Shown here: positions 1 through 9,588 of the stretch, piece by piece
How the letters are laid out: the number at the start of each line of letters is the position of its first letter
Numbering within the stretch: position 1 is the stretch's first letter
Source of the DNA: Burkholderia sp. BCC0322
GTDB taxonomy: Bacteria > Pseudomonadota > Gammaproteobacteria > Burkholderiales > Burkholderiaceae
Assembly (NCBI RefSeq): GCF_902833045.1
Contig: NZ_CADFDU010000019.1
Coordinates: 53,933 to 117,932, forward strand
Reading direction: 5' to 3'
Length of the DNA: 64,000 bases
The notes under the pieces: generated by a model
Seen by the model: the letters and a program-made list of their open reading frames with translations, nothing else
Database searches by the model: none
Told to the model about the DNA's origin: nothing
Position numbers and translations under genes: made by a program

Positions 1-216
1 CGCGAACGCACCGACGCCCGCGAACGCCGCGTGTCCGAACGACAGCAGCCCGGTCGTGCCGAGCTGCAGGTTGTACGACAGGGCGAGCACGACGAGCGCG
101 GCCGTCTGCGCGAGATAGCCGAGCACCGCGCCATGCGGCCACAGCCACGCGGGCAGCGCGACGCATGCGGCGAACACGAGCCCGCGCGCGACGCCGGCGA
201 GCGTACGGTTACGCAT
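1..216 (-). CDS. livM: Branched-chain amino-acid ABC transporter permease LivM (partial, N-terminal part)
   Basis: Only the first 72 codons lie in the window; the rest runs off the left edge. The start ATG at 216 overlaps the end of livH by 8 bases. The translated start gives a hydrophobic helix followed by SYNLQLGTTGLLSFGHAAF, which resembles the N-terminal region of LivM-type inner-membrane permeases. LivM pairs with LivH to form the transmembrane channel of a HAAT-family importer of branched-chain amino acids or related carboxylates. The ATP-binding and periplasmic binding subunits are presumably further downstream, outside the window. Substrate cannot be told from this fragment. Confidence 0.85.
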   Translation of the reverse strand, partial: MRNRTLAGVARGLVFAACVALPAWLWPHGAVLGYLAQTAALVVLALSYNLQLGTTGLLSFGHAAFAGVGAFA

Positions 217-1144
217 CGGCACGCTCGCCGAACAGCCCGCGCGGCCGCGCGACCAGCACCACGACGAGCAGCAGGTACGGCACCAGCGGCGCCAGCTGCG
301 CGATCGACACCGCGGCCACGCTGTCGGGCAGCACAATGCCGGCCCATTCCGTGAGGTCGCGCAGCGACGTGTCGCTCGCAGCCGCGAAGGTCTGCGCGAA
401 GCCGACCGCGAGCGACGCCGCGAACGCGCCGCCGAGCGAGCCGAGCCCGCCGATCACGACGACCGCGAACACGACCGACCCGACGGTTTCAGCCAGCGCC
501 GGTTCGATGACGGCGAGCGGCGCGCCGATCACGCCGGCCAGCGCCGCGAGCGCGGTGCCCGCGCCGAACAGCGCCGTCATCACGCGCGGCACGTCATAGC
601 CGAGCGCCTCGACGGCCGCGCGGTGCGTCAGCGCCGCGCGCACGACGAGCCCGATGCGCGACACGCGCAGCAGTGCGCCGAGCGCGACCAGCATCGCCGT
701 GGACATCCCCATCATGAACAGCCGGTAGCGCGGCAGCGCGAGGCCGAACACGGTCACGGGCGCGCCATCGAACAGCGCCGGCACGGGTGCCGGCAGCGGC
801 GCGAGCCCCCACACGAGTTTCGCGCCCTCGCCGATCAGGTAGGCAAGGCCGAAGGTCAGCAGCAGCTCGCTCGTATGGCCGCGCGCCTGCACGCGGCGCA
901 ACATCGTGCGCTCGCAGCCCGCACCGAGCAGCCCGACCGCAAGCGGCGCGAGCACCAGCGCGGGCCAGAAACCCGCGCTGGCCGCGATGCTGTAGCCGAC
1001 ATACGCGCCGAGCATGTAGAAGCTCGCGTGCGCGAAGTTGAGCACGCCCTGCACGCTGAAGATCAGCGTGAGTCCGGCCGACAGCATGAACAGCAGCAAG
1101 CCGTAGCTGAGGCCGCTGAAGGCCTGGAGCGCGAACGCGTGCAC
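209..1144 (-). CDS. livH: Branched-chain amino-acid ABC transporter permease LivH
   Basis: The 311-residue protein is an integral inner-membrane permease of the LivH type. It has the typical N-terminal FSVQGVLNFAHASFYMLGAY segment and about eight hydrophobic helices. The GTG at 1144 (VHAFALQAFSGL) is preferred because the reading frame upstream runs back through the thioesterase gene and encodes low-complexity sequence. Only 7 bases separate it from the thioesterase stop, and livM overlaps its end, so the three are probably one transcript. The protein forms the channel with LivM; amino acids are the usual substrate, but amides, urea or aromatic acids are also possible in this family. Confidence 0.85.
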   Translation of the reverse strand: MHAFALQAFSGLSYGLLLFMLSAGLTLIFSVQGVLNFAHASFYMLGAYVGYSIAASAGFWPALVLAPLAVGLLGAGCERTMLRRVQARGHTSELLLTFGLAYLIGEGAKLVWGLAPLPAPVPALFDGAPVTVFGLALPRYRLFMMGMSTAMLVALGALLRVSRIGLVVRAALTHRAAVEALGYDVPRVMTALFGAGTALAALAGVIGAPLAVIEPALAETVGSVVFAVVVIGGLGSLGGAFAASLAVGFAQTFAAASDTSLRDLTEWAGIVLPDSVAAVSIAQLAPLVPYLLLVVVLVARPRGLFGERADA

Positions 1145-1151
1145 CGCGCAG

Positions 1152-1589
1152 TCAGGCCGCGAGCGGCTCGAGCGCGGCGCGCAGCGCGTCGGGCAGCGGC
1201 ACCGGCCGGCGCGTGCCGCGATCGACGTACACGTGCACGAAGTGCCCCTGCGCGGCGGGCGCCGCATCGCCCTGCGCGAACAGCCCGACCTCGTAGCGCA
1301 CGCTCGACGTGCCGAGCTTCACGACCCGCAGCCCGGCTTCGACCGATTGCGGAAACACGAGCGGCGCAAAGTAGTTGCACTGCGTCTCGACCACGAGGCC
1401 GATCGTCTGCCCGTGCTCGACATCGAGCGCGCCGGCGCGGATCAGGTATTCGTTCACGACCGTGTCGAAGTAGCTGTAGTAGACGACGTTGTTCACGTGC
1501 CCGTAGACATCGTTATCCATCCAGCGGGTCGTGATCGGCAGGAAGTGGCGATAGGCGTCGCGCGGACGCGGTTGCGGCTTGTCGGACAT
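1152..1589 (-). CDS. Acyl-CoA thioesterase, hot-dog fold (YbgC/4-hydroxybenzoyl-CoA type)
   Basis: The 145-residue protein matches a single hot-dog domain of the YbgC/FadM type. The segment TTRWMDNDVYGHVNNVVYYS holds the conserved DxxxHxNN active-site pattern, with Asp in the usual catalytic position. Such enzymes hydrolyse acyl- or aroyl-CoA thioesters in the cytoplasm. The start ATG at 1589 (MSDKPQPRPRD) gives the normal family length. It sits 7 bases upstream of livH in the same direction, so it may be co-transcribed with the importer. A link between thioester hydrolysis and uptake of a carboxylate is an inference from position only. Confidence 0.85.
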   Translation of the reverse strand: MSDKPQPRPRDAYRHFLPITTRWMDNDVYGHVNNVVYYSYFDTVVNEYLIRAGALDVEHGQTIGLVVETQCNYFAPLVFPQSVEAGLRVVKLGTSSVRYEVGLFAQGDAAPAAQGHFVHVYVDRGTRRPVPLPDALRAALEPLAA

Positions 1590-1728
1590 GGCGATGACGG
1601 TCAGGACGATGGAAGCGACGAGGACGACGCGCGGCAGCCGCGGAACACGGCGCACCGGCAAGAAGCGGAGCGCCGCGCCGCGATCGCTCGCGGCACGGCG
1701 GATGCAACCCTGCTGACGGGCCGGCCCT

Positions 1729-2265
1729 TCACTGCCCCGGCCGGTCGACGAACTCGAAATCGAGGCCGCGCGCACGCATCCAGTCGGCGAGCGCGACGCC
1801 CGTGCCGGCGCGCCACGGGCGCAGCAGCGGCGGATCGACCAGCTTGTATTCGAGCAGTTCCGGCGACAGCGCGACCGTGCCCGATGCACGCACGTGGTAC
1901 GCGATGATCAGCTCGTTCTTGCGGATGAATTCGTAGACGCCGACGAGCGACACCTGCTCGGCCTTCAGCGCCGTTTCCTCGAACACCTCGCGCGCGATGC
2001 CGTCCTCGGGCGTCTCGCCGCTCTCGAGGAAGCCGGTGATCAGCGCGAACATGCCTTCGGGCCAGGCCGCGTTGCGCGCGAGCAGGATCTTGCCGTCGAG
2101 CTCGACGATCGCGGCGACGACGGGCAGCGGGTTGTTCCAGTGGACATAGCCGCAGCTGTCGTCGGGGCACGCCTGGCGAATGCGGCCGCCTTCATGGTCG
2201 AGATCGGCGCGCTCGGCGAGCGGGCTCGCGCAGCGCGGGCAAAAGCGGTAATCGGCGGTGGTCAT
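1729..2265 (-). CDS. Nudix hydrolase with N-terminal zinc ribbon
   Basis: The protein has 178 residues. Near the N-terminus CPRC and a second Cys pair (CPDDSC) form a zinc ribbon like that of NudC-type enzymes. The Nudix box is GFLESGETPEDGIAREVFEE, matching GX5EX7REUXEEX with all catalytic acids present; the box Gly near its end is Ala. It hydrolyses a nucleoside diphosphate linked to another moiety in the cytoplasm; the exact substrate is not predictable, though NADH- or ADP-sugar-type compounds are usual for ribbon-bearing members. The ATG at 2265 (MTTADYRFCPRC) is chosen because the ribbon begins just after it. The next gene upstream on this strand is the MFS transporter, 121 bases away. 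Confidence 0.88.
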   Translation of the reverse strand: MTTADYRFCPRCASPLAERADLDHEGGRIRQACPDDSCGYVHWNNPLPVVAAIVELDGKILLARNAAWPEGMFALITGFLESGETPEDGIAREVFEETALKAEQVSLVGVYEFIRKNELIIAYHVRASGTVALSPELLEYKLVDPPLLRPWRAGTGVALADWMRARGLDFEFVDRPGQ

Positions 2266-2386
2266 CGATGGGGATCTGGCAGGCGCCGGACGGCCGCCTG
2301 CCGGCTGCCCGCGCACCCGCTCGGCGCGGGAAAGGCTTCATTCTAGCGAGTTTGCCCGTGCCGCAGACGATCCGGCCCCGCCGATA

Positions 2387-3631
2387 TCACGGTTGCAGGC
2401 GCCCTCGTGCGGCCGTCGCCGCGAAGCCGGCGGCGCCGAGCAGCAGCACGGCCGCCGCGCCCCACAGCGCGGGGGAAAACGACCCGAAGCGCGCGGCCAG
2501 CGGCGCCGCGACGAGCGGGCCGAGAATCTGCCCGACCCCGTACGACGCGGTCGCATAGCCCATCAGCCCGGCGGCCCGCTCGCCGTGCAAGCGCCGCGCC
2601 TCGCGCATCGCAAACAGCGTGATCGCGGTGAACGGCAAGCCGAGCAGCGCACTGCCGACCGAGAAGCCGGCCGCGTTCGGCCACACGATCCCGGCGGCAA
2701 TGCCGAGCGCCTGCGTCGCGCAACCGGCGGCGAGCAGCAGCCGGTTGTCCCAGTGCCCGGGCAGGCGCGCGGCGGTGATCGCGCCGACGATCAGCGCCGC
2801 GCCGAACATCGGCCAGAACAGGTCGGGCCACGGCGAACCGGCCGGCAGCGCGGCGCGCGCGATCACGGGCAGGAACGTCGCGGTGACGATGTAGCCGAAG
2901 CCCGGCATGCCGTACAGCACGACGAGCCATGCGGCGTCCGCGCGATGGCGGCGCGTATCGGCCGGCATCGCCGCGGTTGCGGCGGCCGCGTGCGGTGTGC
3001 CACCGCCCGGCGCGCCGGCTTGCGCCGGGGCCGTTGCAAACGTGCGCCAGATCACGACCGACAGCACGGCCGACAGCGCCGCGAAACCGAGCCAGCCCGC
3101 CGTCGCGTGCCGGCCGGCCAGCGCGCTGCCGATCAGCCCCGTCACCACGATGCCGACGCCGGGCCCGGCGTAGATCACCCCGCTCCACTCCGGCGCATGC
3201 AGTTCGGCCAGGCGCCGCAGCCCCCATTGCGACACGAACACGAACGTCCACGCGCTGACGACGCCCGCGACGAAGCGCACCGCGAGCCACACGGGCAGCA
3301 GGTGGCCGACGCCCATCGCGGCGGTGAGCAGCACGGTGGCCACGAGCCCGAAGCGCACCATGCGCGCGGGCGCCGCACGCAGCGCCGCGCAACTGACCGC
3401 GCCGACGAAATAGCCCGCGTAGTTCGCCGATGCGAGCCAGCCACCGGCCTTCAGGCCGATCGAGCCGTCCGCGAGCATCAGCGGCAACAAGGGCGTGAAC
3501 GCAAAGCGGCCGACGCCGAGCACGACCGCGAGGCCGACCATGCAGGCCAGTGCGGCCGTGCGGGCGCGGCGGTCGGCTTGATCGGCGGGAGGCGCGCCGG
3601 CGGCGGCGGTCAGGGCATCGGAGCGGGACAT
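2387..3631 (-). CDS. MFS transporter, YbfB/YjiJ type
   Basis: The 414-residue protein is a 12-helix inner-membrane carrier. The first helix carries VLGVGRFAFTPLLPLML, a sequence typical of the YbfB/YjiJ branch of the major facilitator superfamily. A Pro/Ala-rich linker of about 30 residues near residue 210 separates the two six-helix halves. Substrates of this branch are unknown. It is divergent from a LysR-type gene 123 bases away, which suggests that the regulator controls it. Length and topology are normal. Confidence 0.85.
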   Translation of the reverse strand: MSRSDALTAAAGAPPADQADRRARTAALACMVGLAVVLGVGRFAFTPLLPLMLADGSIGLKAGGWLASANYAGYFVGAVSCAALRAAPARMVRFGLVATVLLTAAMGVGHLLPVWLAVRFVAGVVSAWTFVFVSQWGLRRLAELHAPEWSGVIYAGPGVGIVVTGLIGSALAGRHATAGWLGFAALSAVLSVVIWRTFATAPAQAGAPGGGTPHAAAATAAMPADTRRHRADAAWLVVLYGMPGFGYIVTATFLPVIARAALPAGSPWPDLFWPMFGAALIVGAITAARLPGHWDNRLLLAAGCATQALGIAAGIVWPNAAGFSVGSALLGLPFTAITLFAMREARRLHGERAAGLMGYATASYGVGQILGPLVAAPLAARFGSFSPALWGAAAVLLLGAAGFAATAARGRLQP

Positions 3632-3716
3632 GGCGGTATGGGCCGGCGTTCAACGCGCCGGCCGGATCGGCAATCGGAATGGTGTCATCCTAGCTTGACC
3701 AAACGTTCTTGAAAAA

Positions 3717-3738
3717 TGAATAATTAAGAATCCATTCA
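3717..3738. promoter_or_regulatory. Candidate LysR operator between the MFS and LysR genes
   Basis: TGAAT (3717-3721) and its inverted copy ATTCA (3734-3738) flank an AT-rich core in a short divergent intergenic region that is otherwise GC-rich. Interrupted dyads in this position are typical LysR binding sites. The site lies 16 bases before the LysR start codon, consistent with autoregulation. Confidence 0.4.
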
Positions 3739-3754
3739 TCGCTCGGAGAGAATC

Positions 3755-4669
3755 ATGGATCTGGCGGCGCTGGCGATTTTCCGGGCCGTGGTGCGCGAGA
3801 ACGGCGTGACGCGCGCGGCAGCCAAGCTCAATCGCGTGCAGTCGAACGTCACGACGCGCATCAAGCAGCTCGAGGAGGAACTCGGCGCGGCGCTGTTCGT
3901 GCGCGACGGCCGCCGGCTCGTACTGACGCCGGCCGGGCACACGCTGCTGCCGTATGCGGAGCGCCTGCTCGCGCTCGCCGACGAGGCGCGCGACGCGGTA
4001 CGCGAGGACACGCCGCGCGGGCGGCTGCGGCTCGGCACGATGGAAAGCACGGCCGCGAGCCGCCTGCCGACCGTGCTCGCGCGCTATCACCATGCGTGGC
4101 CCGACGTGTCGCTCGAACTGCTGACGGGGACGACGGGCTGCCTGATCGACCGCGTGCGCGACTTCGAGATCGACGCCGCGCTGTTCGCGCGCCCGCCCGC
4201 GCCGGACACGCTGCCCGACACGTTCGAGACGGTGCCGATCTTCCGCGAGGACCTGGCGCTGCTCACGCCACGCGGCCACCCGCCGGTGCGCACGCCGCGC
4301 GACGTGATCCTGCCGACGCTGATCGCGTTCGAGCGCGGCTGCACGTATCGCAAGTACGTCGAACAGTGGTACGCGGCGCACGGCGTCAAGCCGGCGCGCG
4401 TGCTCGAACTCGGGTCGTATCATGCGATCGTCGCGTGCGTCGCGGCAGGTGCGGGCATCGCGGTCGCGCCGCGTTCGGTGCTCGACCTGCAGCCCGAGAC
4501 CGGCAACATCACCGCGCACGTGATCCCCGCACTGGAAGGCATCGAAACGCTGCTCGCGTGGCGGCAGGGTTATGCATCGGCCGCATTGGCCGCGTTGCGC
4601 GACATGCTCACCGAGGCCGCACGACAGCCGGACGGTACAGCGAAGCCGCCGGTCGCCGCGCCGGCCTGA
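3755..4669 (+). CDS. LysR-family transcriptional regulator
   Basis: The 304-residue protein has the standard LysR plan. An N-terminal winged helix-turn-helix covers roughly residues 1-60 (MDLAALAIFRAVV, then AAAKLNRVQSNVTTRIKQLE). It is followed by a type 2 periplasmic-binding-like effector domain. A GGAG sequence lies about 8 bases before the ATG. It is transcribed away from the MFS gene and most likely regulates that gene and itself. The effector is unknown. A strong hairpin follows its stop and is shared with alaS. Confidence 0.9.
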   Translation: MDLAALAIFRAVVRENGVTRAAAKLNRVQSNVTTRIKQLEEELGAALFVRDGRRLVLTPAGHTLLPYAERLLALADEARDAVREDTPRGRLRLGTMESTAASRLPTVLARYHHAWPDVSLELLTGTTGCLIDRVRDFEIDAALFARPPAPDTLPDTFETVPIFREDLALLTPRGHPPVRTPRDVILPTLIAFERGCTYRKYVEQWYAAHGVKPARVLELGSYHAIVACVAAGAGIAVAPRSVLDLQPETGNITAHVIPALEGIETLLAWRQGYASAALAALRDMLTEAARQPDGTAKPPVAAPA

Positions 4670-4709
4670 ATCGTCAGGCGGCCGGCACACGGTGTCACGG
4701 CGTACCAAC

Positions 4710-4747
4710 AAAAAGACCCGACCGGCGCATGCCGATCGGGTCTTTTT
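4710..4747. terminator. Bidirectional rho-independent terminator between LysR gene and alaS
   Basis: A 17-base arm with one mismatch pairs across a 4-base loop, with A-tract on the left and T-tract on the right (AAAAAGACCCGA and TCGGGTCTTTTT). The symmetrical A/T flanks allow termination of both convergent genes. Confidence 0.9.
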
Positions 4748-4795
4748 CATTTCACGCGATGCCGCAACGAGACGGCATCGCCTCGGTCGGGACGA

Positions 4796-7420
4796 TCAGA
4801 GCCGCGCTTCGATCCAGCCCTTCACGCCAGCCAGCGCACCCGGCAGGTTCGCCGGCTCGGTGCCGCCTGCCTGCGCCATGTCCGGACGGCCGCCGCCCTT
4901 GCCGCCGACCTGCTGCGCGACGAAGTTCACGAGTTCGCCGGCCTTGACCTTCTTGCTCGCGTCAGGCGTGACGCCCGCGATCAGGCTGACTTTGCCGCCT
5001 TCGACGGCCGCCAGCACGATCGCCGCGCTCTTCAGCTTGTCCTTCAGCTTGTCGACCGTTTCGCGCAACGTCTTCGCGTCGGCGCCGTCGAGCGTCGCGG
5101 CCAGCACGTACACGCCGCCGATTTCGACGGCCTGCTGCGCGAGCTCGTCGCCCTGGCTCGATGCGAGCTTCGACTTCAGCGCGCCCAGTTCCTTCTCGAG
5201 CGACTTCACCTGGTCCTGCACCTGCGCGATACGCTGCGTGAGTTCCGACGGCTGCGCCTTCAGCGCGGCCGCGGCTTCGTTCACGCGGGCGTCGAGTTCC
5301 TGCACGTAGCGCACCGCGTTGTCGCCGGTGATCGCCTCGACACGGCGGATGCCGGCCGCGACGCCGCCTTCGACGACGATCTTGAAGAAGCCGATGTCGC
5401 CGGTGCGATGCACGTGCGTGCCGCCGCACAGTTCGCGCGAGAAGCCGAGGTCGAGCACGCGCACTTCATCGCCGTACTTCTCGCCGAACAGCGCCATCGC
5501 GCCGCCCTTCACTGCTTCGTCGTACGGCATCACGCGCACGATGCCCGGCGCGTTCGCGAGGATTTCGTCGTTGACGATCTGCTCGACGCGACGGATTTCG
5601 TCGTCGGTCATCGGCGCGTTGTGCGCGAAGTCGAAACGGGTCTTTTCCGCGTCGACCAGCGAACCCTTCTGCTGCACGTGCGCGCCGAGCACTTCGCGCA
5701 GCGCCTTGTGCATCAGGTGGGTGGCCGAGTGGTTGCGCTGCGTGCGTGCACGGCGATGCGCATCGATTTCCGCGCGCAGCACGTCGCCGACCTTCAGCGT
5801 GCCCTGCTCCAGCGTGCCGTGGTGGCCGATCACGTCGGCCTGCACCTTCAGCGTGTCGGCCACCGCGAAGCGCGTCGCGGCGTTCGCGAGCACGCCCTGG
5901 TCGCCGACCTGGCCGCCCGATTCCGCGTAGAACGGCGTGTGGTCGAGCACGACCACCGCGTCCTGGCCGGTCTTCACTTCGTTGACGGACGAACCGTCGA
6001 CGTACAACGCGACGACCTTCGCGTCGTCGAACGCGATTTCCTCATAGCCGTGGAACGTGGTCTTGGCGCCCGTGTATTCGAGGCCCTGCGCGGCCTTGAA
6101 CTTGCCGGCCGCGCGCGCCTGCTCGCGCTGGCGCGCCATCGCGTCGTCGAATGCCGGCTCGTCGACCGTCATCCCGCGCTCGCGGCACACGTCGGCCGTC
6201 AGATCCAGCGGGAAGCCGTACGTATCGTGCAGCTTGAACGCGAGCTCTCCGTCGAGCACCTTGCCGCCCTTCGCTTCGACGTCGGCCAGCGCGGCCTCGA
6301 GGATCGACATGCCGTGTTCGATCGTCTCGAAGAAGCGCTCCTCTTCCTGGCGCAGCACGTCGGTCACGCGCTGTTCGGCTTCCTTCAACTCCGGATACGC
6401 AACGCCCATCTCGGCGACGAGGTCGGCCACCAGCTTGTGGAAGAACGAACCCTTGCGGCCGAGCTTGTAGCCGTGGCGGATCGCGCGGCGCACGATCCGG
6501 CGCAGCACGTAGCCGCGGCCTTCGTTGCCGGGAATCACGCCGTCGACGATCAGGAACGAGCATGCGCGGATGTGATCGGCGATCACCTTCAGCGAGTTGT
6601 TCGTGAGGTCGCTGATCTCGGTCACGCGCGCGGCGGCCTTGATCAGGTTCTGGAACAGGTCGATCTCGTAGTTGCTGTGCACGTGCTGCAGCACCGCGGC
6701 GAGACGCTCGAGGCCCATGCCGGTGTCGACCGACTGCTTCGGCAGGCGCGTCATGTTGCCCTGCGCGTCGCGGTTGAACTGCATGAACACGAGGTTCCAG
6801 ATCTCGATGTAGCGATCGCCGTCTTCCTCGGGCGACCCCGGCGGGCCGCCCCACACGTCCGGGCCGTGGTCGTAGAAGATTTCGGTACACGGGCCGCACG
6901 GGCCGGTGTCGCCCATCGTCCAGAAGTTGTCCGACGCGTAGCGCGCGCCCTTGTTGTCGCCGATGCGGATGATGCGCTCGGTCGGCACGCCGACTTCGTT
7001 CGCCCAGATGTCGTATGCCTCGTCGTCTTCCTGGTACACGGTGACCCACAGCTTGTCCTTCGGCAGCTGGTAGACCGTGGTCAGCAGCTCCCACGCGAAC
7101 TTGATCGCGTCGTGCTTGAAGTAGTCGCCGAACGAGAAGTTGCCGAGCATCTCGAAGAACGTGTGGTGGCGCGCCGTGTAGCCGACGTTCTCGAGGTCGT
7201 TGTGCTTGCCGCCCGCGCGCACGCTGCGCTGCGCCGTCGTGGCGCGCGAGTACGGACGCGGGTCCGTACCGAGGAAGACGTCCTTGAACTGGACCATGCC
7301 CGAGTTCGTGAACATCAGCGTGGGGTCGTTACCGGGCACGAGGCTCGACGAGCGGACGATCGTGTGGCCCTTCGATTCGAAGAATTTGAGGAATTTCTCG
7401 CGGATTTCGGCAGCTTTCAT
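4796..7420 (-). CDS. alaS: Alanine--tRNA ligase
   Basis: The enzyme charges tRNA-Ala with alanine in the cytoplasm and edits mis-acylated Ser/Gly-tRNA. The 874-residue length matches the bacterial enzyme (E. coli 876). Seen in order are the class II aminoacylation domain ([16 protein letters not shown], then [14 protein letters not shown]) and the tRNA-recognition domain. The editing domain has its zinc ligands HSATH and CGGTH. The C-terminal C-Ala domain ends near [13 protein letters not shown]. The ATG at 7420 gives the conserved [11 protein letters not shown] start; upstream codons in frame are not conserved in character. It is a single-gene transcript with a strong terminator. Confidence 0.98.
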   Translation of the reverse strand: MKAAEIREKFLKFFESKGHTIVRSSSLVPGNDPTLMFTNSGMVQFKDVFLGTDPRPYSRATTAQRSVRAGGKHNDLENVGYTARHHTFFEMLGNFSFGDYFKHDAIKFAWELLTTVYQLPKDKLWVTVYQEDDEAYDIWANEVGVPTERIIRIGDNKGARYASDNFWTMGDTGPCGPCTEIFYDHGPDVWGGPPGSPEEDGDRYIEIWNLVFMQFNRDAQGNMTRLPKQSVDTGMGLERLAAVLQHVHSNYEIDLFQNLIKAAARVTEISDLTNNSLKVIADHIRACSFLIVDGVIPGNEGRGYVLRRIVRRAIRHGYKLGRKGSFFHKLVADLVAEMGVAYPELKEAEQRVTDVLRQEEERFFETIEHGMSILEAALADVEAKGGKVLDGELAFKLHDTYGFPLDLTADVCRERGMTVDEPAFDDAMARQREQARAAGKFKAAQGLEYTGAKTTFHGYEEIAFDDAKVVALYVDGSSVNEVKTGQDAVVVLDHTPFYAESGGQVGDQGVLANAATRFAVADTLKVQADVIGHHGTLEQGTLKVGDVLRAEIDAHRRARTQRNHSATHLMHKALREVLGAHVQQKGSLVDAEKTRFDFAHNAPMTDDEIRRVEQIVNDEILANAPGIVRVMPYDEAVKGGAMALFGEKYGDEVRVLDLGFSRELCGGTHVHRTGDIGFFKIVVEGGVAAGIRRVEAITGDNAVRYVQELDARVNEAAAALKAQPSELTQRIAQVQDQVKSLEKELGALKSKLASSQGDELAQQAVEIGGVYVLAATLDGADAKTLRETVDKLKDKLKSAAIVLAAVEGGKVSLIAGVTPDASKKVKAGELVNFVAQQVGGKGGGRPDMAQAGGTEPANLPGALAGVKGWIEARL

Positions 7421-7669
7421 GGCGTGCGGGGACAGTCTGGCAAAGACGGCTTCAAACGCCGGCGCCCTTGACGGAGCGCGCGGCGGCATGGATTCGGAAA
7501 CGGTCGATTATACGGGATCGGGGCCGGCTTCCGGGCAAAGCGCCGGAAAGCGGCTCGGCCATCCGGCCGGCCCGGCTGGGCCACCCGCCGGGCCGATTCG
7601 CCTTAAGATGCTCGGCATGCCAACCGGCCGTGCCCGACAAGGCCAGCCATGAAAGGAGACGATTCGACG

Positions 7670-8890
7670 ATGGGTGCCCTGAGCCATATCCGCGTGCTGG
7701 ACCTCACCCGCGTGCTCGCGGGCCCGTGGTGCGCGCAGACGCTTGCCGATTTCGGCGCGGACGTGATCAAGGTCGAGCGCCCGGGCGCCGGCGACGACAC
7801 GCGCCACTGGGGGCCGCCGTACCTGAAGGACGCGGACGGCGCGGATACCGCCGAGGCCGCGTACTACCTCGCGGCGAACCGCAACAAGCGCTCGGTGACG
7901 GTCGACATCGCGACGCCCGAAGGCCAGCAGATCGTGCGCGAGCTCGCCGCGCAGAGCGACGTCGTGCTCGAGAACTACAAGGTCGGCCAGTTGAAGAAAT
8001 ACGGGCTCGATTACGATTCGCTGCGCGCGGTGAAGCCCGATCTCGTCTACTGCTCGGTCACGGGCTTCGGCCAGACGGGCCCGTACGCGCACCGCGCGGG
8101 CTACGACTTCATCATCCAGGGGATCGGCGGCTTCATGAGCATCACCGGCGAGCGCGACGGCGAGCCGGGCGGCGGCCCGCAGAAGGCAGGCGTCGCGATC
8201 GCCGACCTCGCGACCGGCCTCTACTCGACGATCGCGGTGCTCGCCGCGCTCGCACACCGTGACCGGACGGGCGAAGGCCAGTACATCGACATGGCGCTGC
8301 TCGACGTGCAGGTCGCGCTGCTCGCGAACATGAACACCAACTTCCTCGCGAGCGGCAAGCCGCCGGTGCGCTGGGGCAACGCGCATCCGAACATCGTGCC
8401 GTACCAGACGTTCCAGACGCGCGACGGGTGGATCATCGTCGCGGTCGGCAACGACGGCCAGTTCCGCAAGTTCGTCGAGGCCGGCGGCCGGCCCGAGCTG
8501 GCGGACGACGAGCGTTTCGCGACGAACCCGTCGCGCGTGCGCCATCGCGACACGCTGGTGCCGATCCTCGCGGAGATGGTGAAGACGCGCGACAAGGCCG
8601 ACTGGATCGGTGCGCTCGAAGCGGCCGGCGTGCCGTGCGGGCCGATCAACGATCTCGACGAGGTATTCGACAACGAGCAGGTCGTCGCGCGCGGGATGCA
8701 GGTGTCGCTCCCGCACCCGTGCGGCGCGGACGCGAAGCTCGTGCGCAACCCGATCCGGATGAGCGCGACGCCGCCCGACGCACGCACGGCCCCGCCGCTG
8801 CTCGGCGCGCAGACCGACGACGTGCTGCGCGACATGCTCGGCTACGACGACGCGAAGATCGCCGCGCTGCGGGCGAAACAGGCGATCTGA
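7670..8890 (+). CDS. CaiB/BaiF family (class III) CoA-transferase
   Basis: The 406-residue protein starts with MGALSHIRVLDLTRVLAGPW, the typical N-terminal signature of family III CoA-transferases. The catalytic Asp is expected in GVAIADLATGLYS, where it forms the acyl-aspartyl anhydride. These cytosolic enzymes move CoA between carboxylic acids such as formate/oxalate, succinate/glutarate or carnitine derivatives; the donor-acceptor pair cannot be named here. AAAGGAG about 12 bases upstream supports the ATG at 7670 over the ATG at 7649, which itself overlaps that ribosome-binding site. It is divergent from alaS. Confidence 0.9.
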   Translation: MGALSHIRVLDLTRVLAGPWCAQTLADFGADVIKVERPGAGDDTRHWGPPYLKDADGADTAEAAYYLAANRNKRSVTVDIATPEGQQIVRELAAQSDVVLENYKVGQLKKYGLDYDSLRAVKPDLVYCSVTGFGQTGPYAHRAGYDFIIQGIGGFMSITGERDGEPGGGPQKAGVAIADLATGLYSTIAVLAALAHRDRTGEGQYIDMALLDVQVALLANMNTNFLASGKPPVRWGNAHPNIVPYQTFQTRDGWIIVAVGNDGQFRKFVEAGGRPELADDERFATNPSRVRHRDTLVPILAEMVKTRDKADWIGALEAAGVPCGPINDLDEVFDNEQVVARGMQVSLPHPCGADAKLVRNPIRMSATPPDARTAPPLLGAQTDDVLRDMLGYDDAKIAALRAKQAI

Positions 8891-8898
8891 ACGCGGTG

Positions 8899-9028
8899 GC
8901 GGGTGCGGGCGGGCGCGCGGCAGCGGCCTCAACCACTGCCCCGCCTCGTCAATCGCGGTGGCCGGCGCGGGTGCGGGCAGGCGCGCGGCAGCGGCCTCCA
9001 CCACCGCCCGCGTCGTCAATCGCGGTGG
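8899..9028. repeat. Imperfect tandem duplication covering the 3' end of the hydrolase gene
   Basis: Two copies of about 63 bases (8899-8961 and 8967-9028) begin GCGGGTGCGGGC and end GTCAATCGCGGTGG, with a few mismatches. The second copy contains the real end of the hydrolase gene on the minus strand (codons for AHRD and the stop). The first is an extra, non-coding copy just past it. Confidence 0.8.
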
Positions 9029-9582
9029 GCGAGCGCGTCGAGCCAGGCGCGCGCCTCGGGCCAGTCGCCGAGCCCGCTGTCCGCGTTGATGTGGCCGCGC
9101 GGGCCGATATCGTGGAACGCACTGCCCCATGCGTTCGCACAGGTGCGGGCGAACGCGAGCGAGCCATAAGGATCGTCGCTGCTGGCAACGACGCAGGTCG
9201 GAAACGGCAGCCGTTCGTACGGCACCGGCCCGAAGCCGTGCGCATCGGCCGGGAACGCGGGACCGTCGGGATCAGGCAGCGCGACCAGCAACGCGCCGCG
9301 CACTTTCGCGAGCCCGGCCGGGCGCGCATAGCGCGTCGCCCACCACGCGGTGGTCAGCGTACCGAGACTATGGCCGGCAAGCAGCACCGGCCCGCGCGCG
9401 GCCTCGACCGCACGATCGAGTGCGAGGCACCAGCCGTTGCGGAACGCCCGGTCCCAGTCGGGCATCGCGACGCGCGAGAAACGTGCGTCGGCACGCTCCC
9501 AGCGGCTCTGCCAGTGGAGCGGGCCCGAATTGGCGTAGCCCGGCAGGACGAGAACGGGGAATCGAACGGGAAATCGGCTCAT
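9016..9582 (-). CDS. RBBP9/YdeN-family alpha/beta hydrolase
   Basis: The 188-residue protein is a short serine hydrolase of the RBBP9/YdeN type. It opens with VLVLPGYANSGPLHWQSRWE, a family hallmark. The nucleophile Ser lies in GHSLGTL, the Asp in SSDDPYG and the His in GHINADSGLGDW, so the triad is complete. Members are cytoplasmic esterases of unknown physiological substrate. The start ATG is at 9582. Two copies of a 12-base palindrome lie directly upstream, and the 3' end is tandemly duplicated. Confidence 0.88.
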   Translation of the reverse strand: MSRFPVRFPVLVLPGYANSGPLHWQSRWERADARFSRVAMPDWDRAFRNGWCLALDRAVEAARGPVLLAGHSLGTLTTAWWATRYARPAGLAKVRGALLVALPDPDGPAFPADAHGFGPVPYERLPFPTCVVASSDDPYGSLAFARTCANAWGSAFHDIGPRGHINADSGLGDWPEARAWLDALAHRD

Positions 9583-9588
9583 GGAAAG

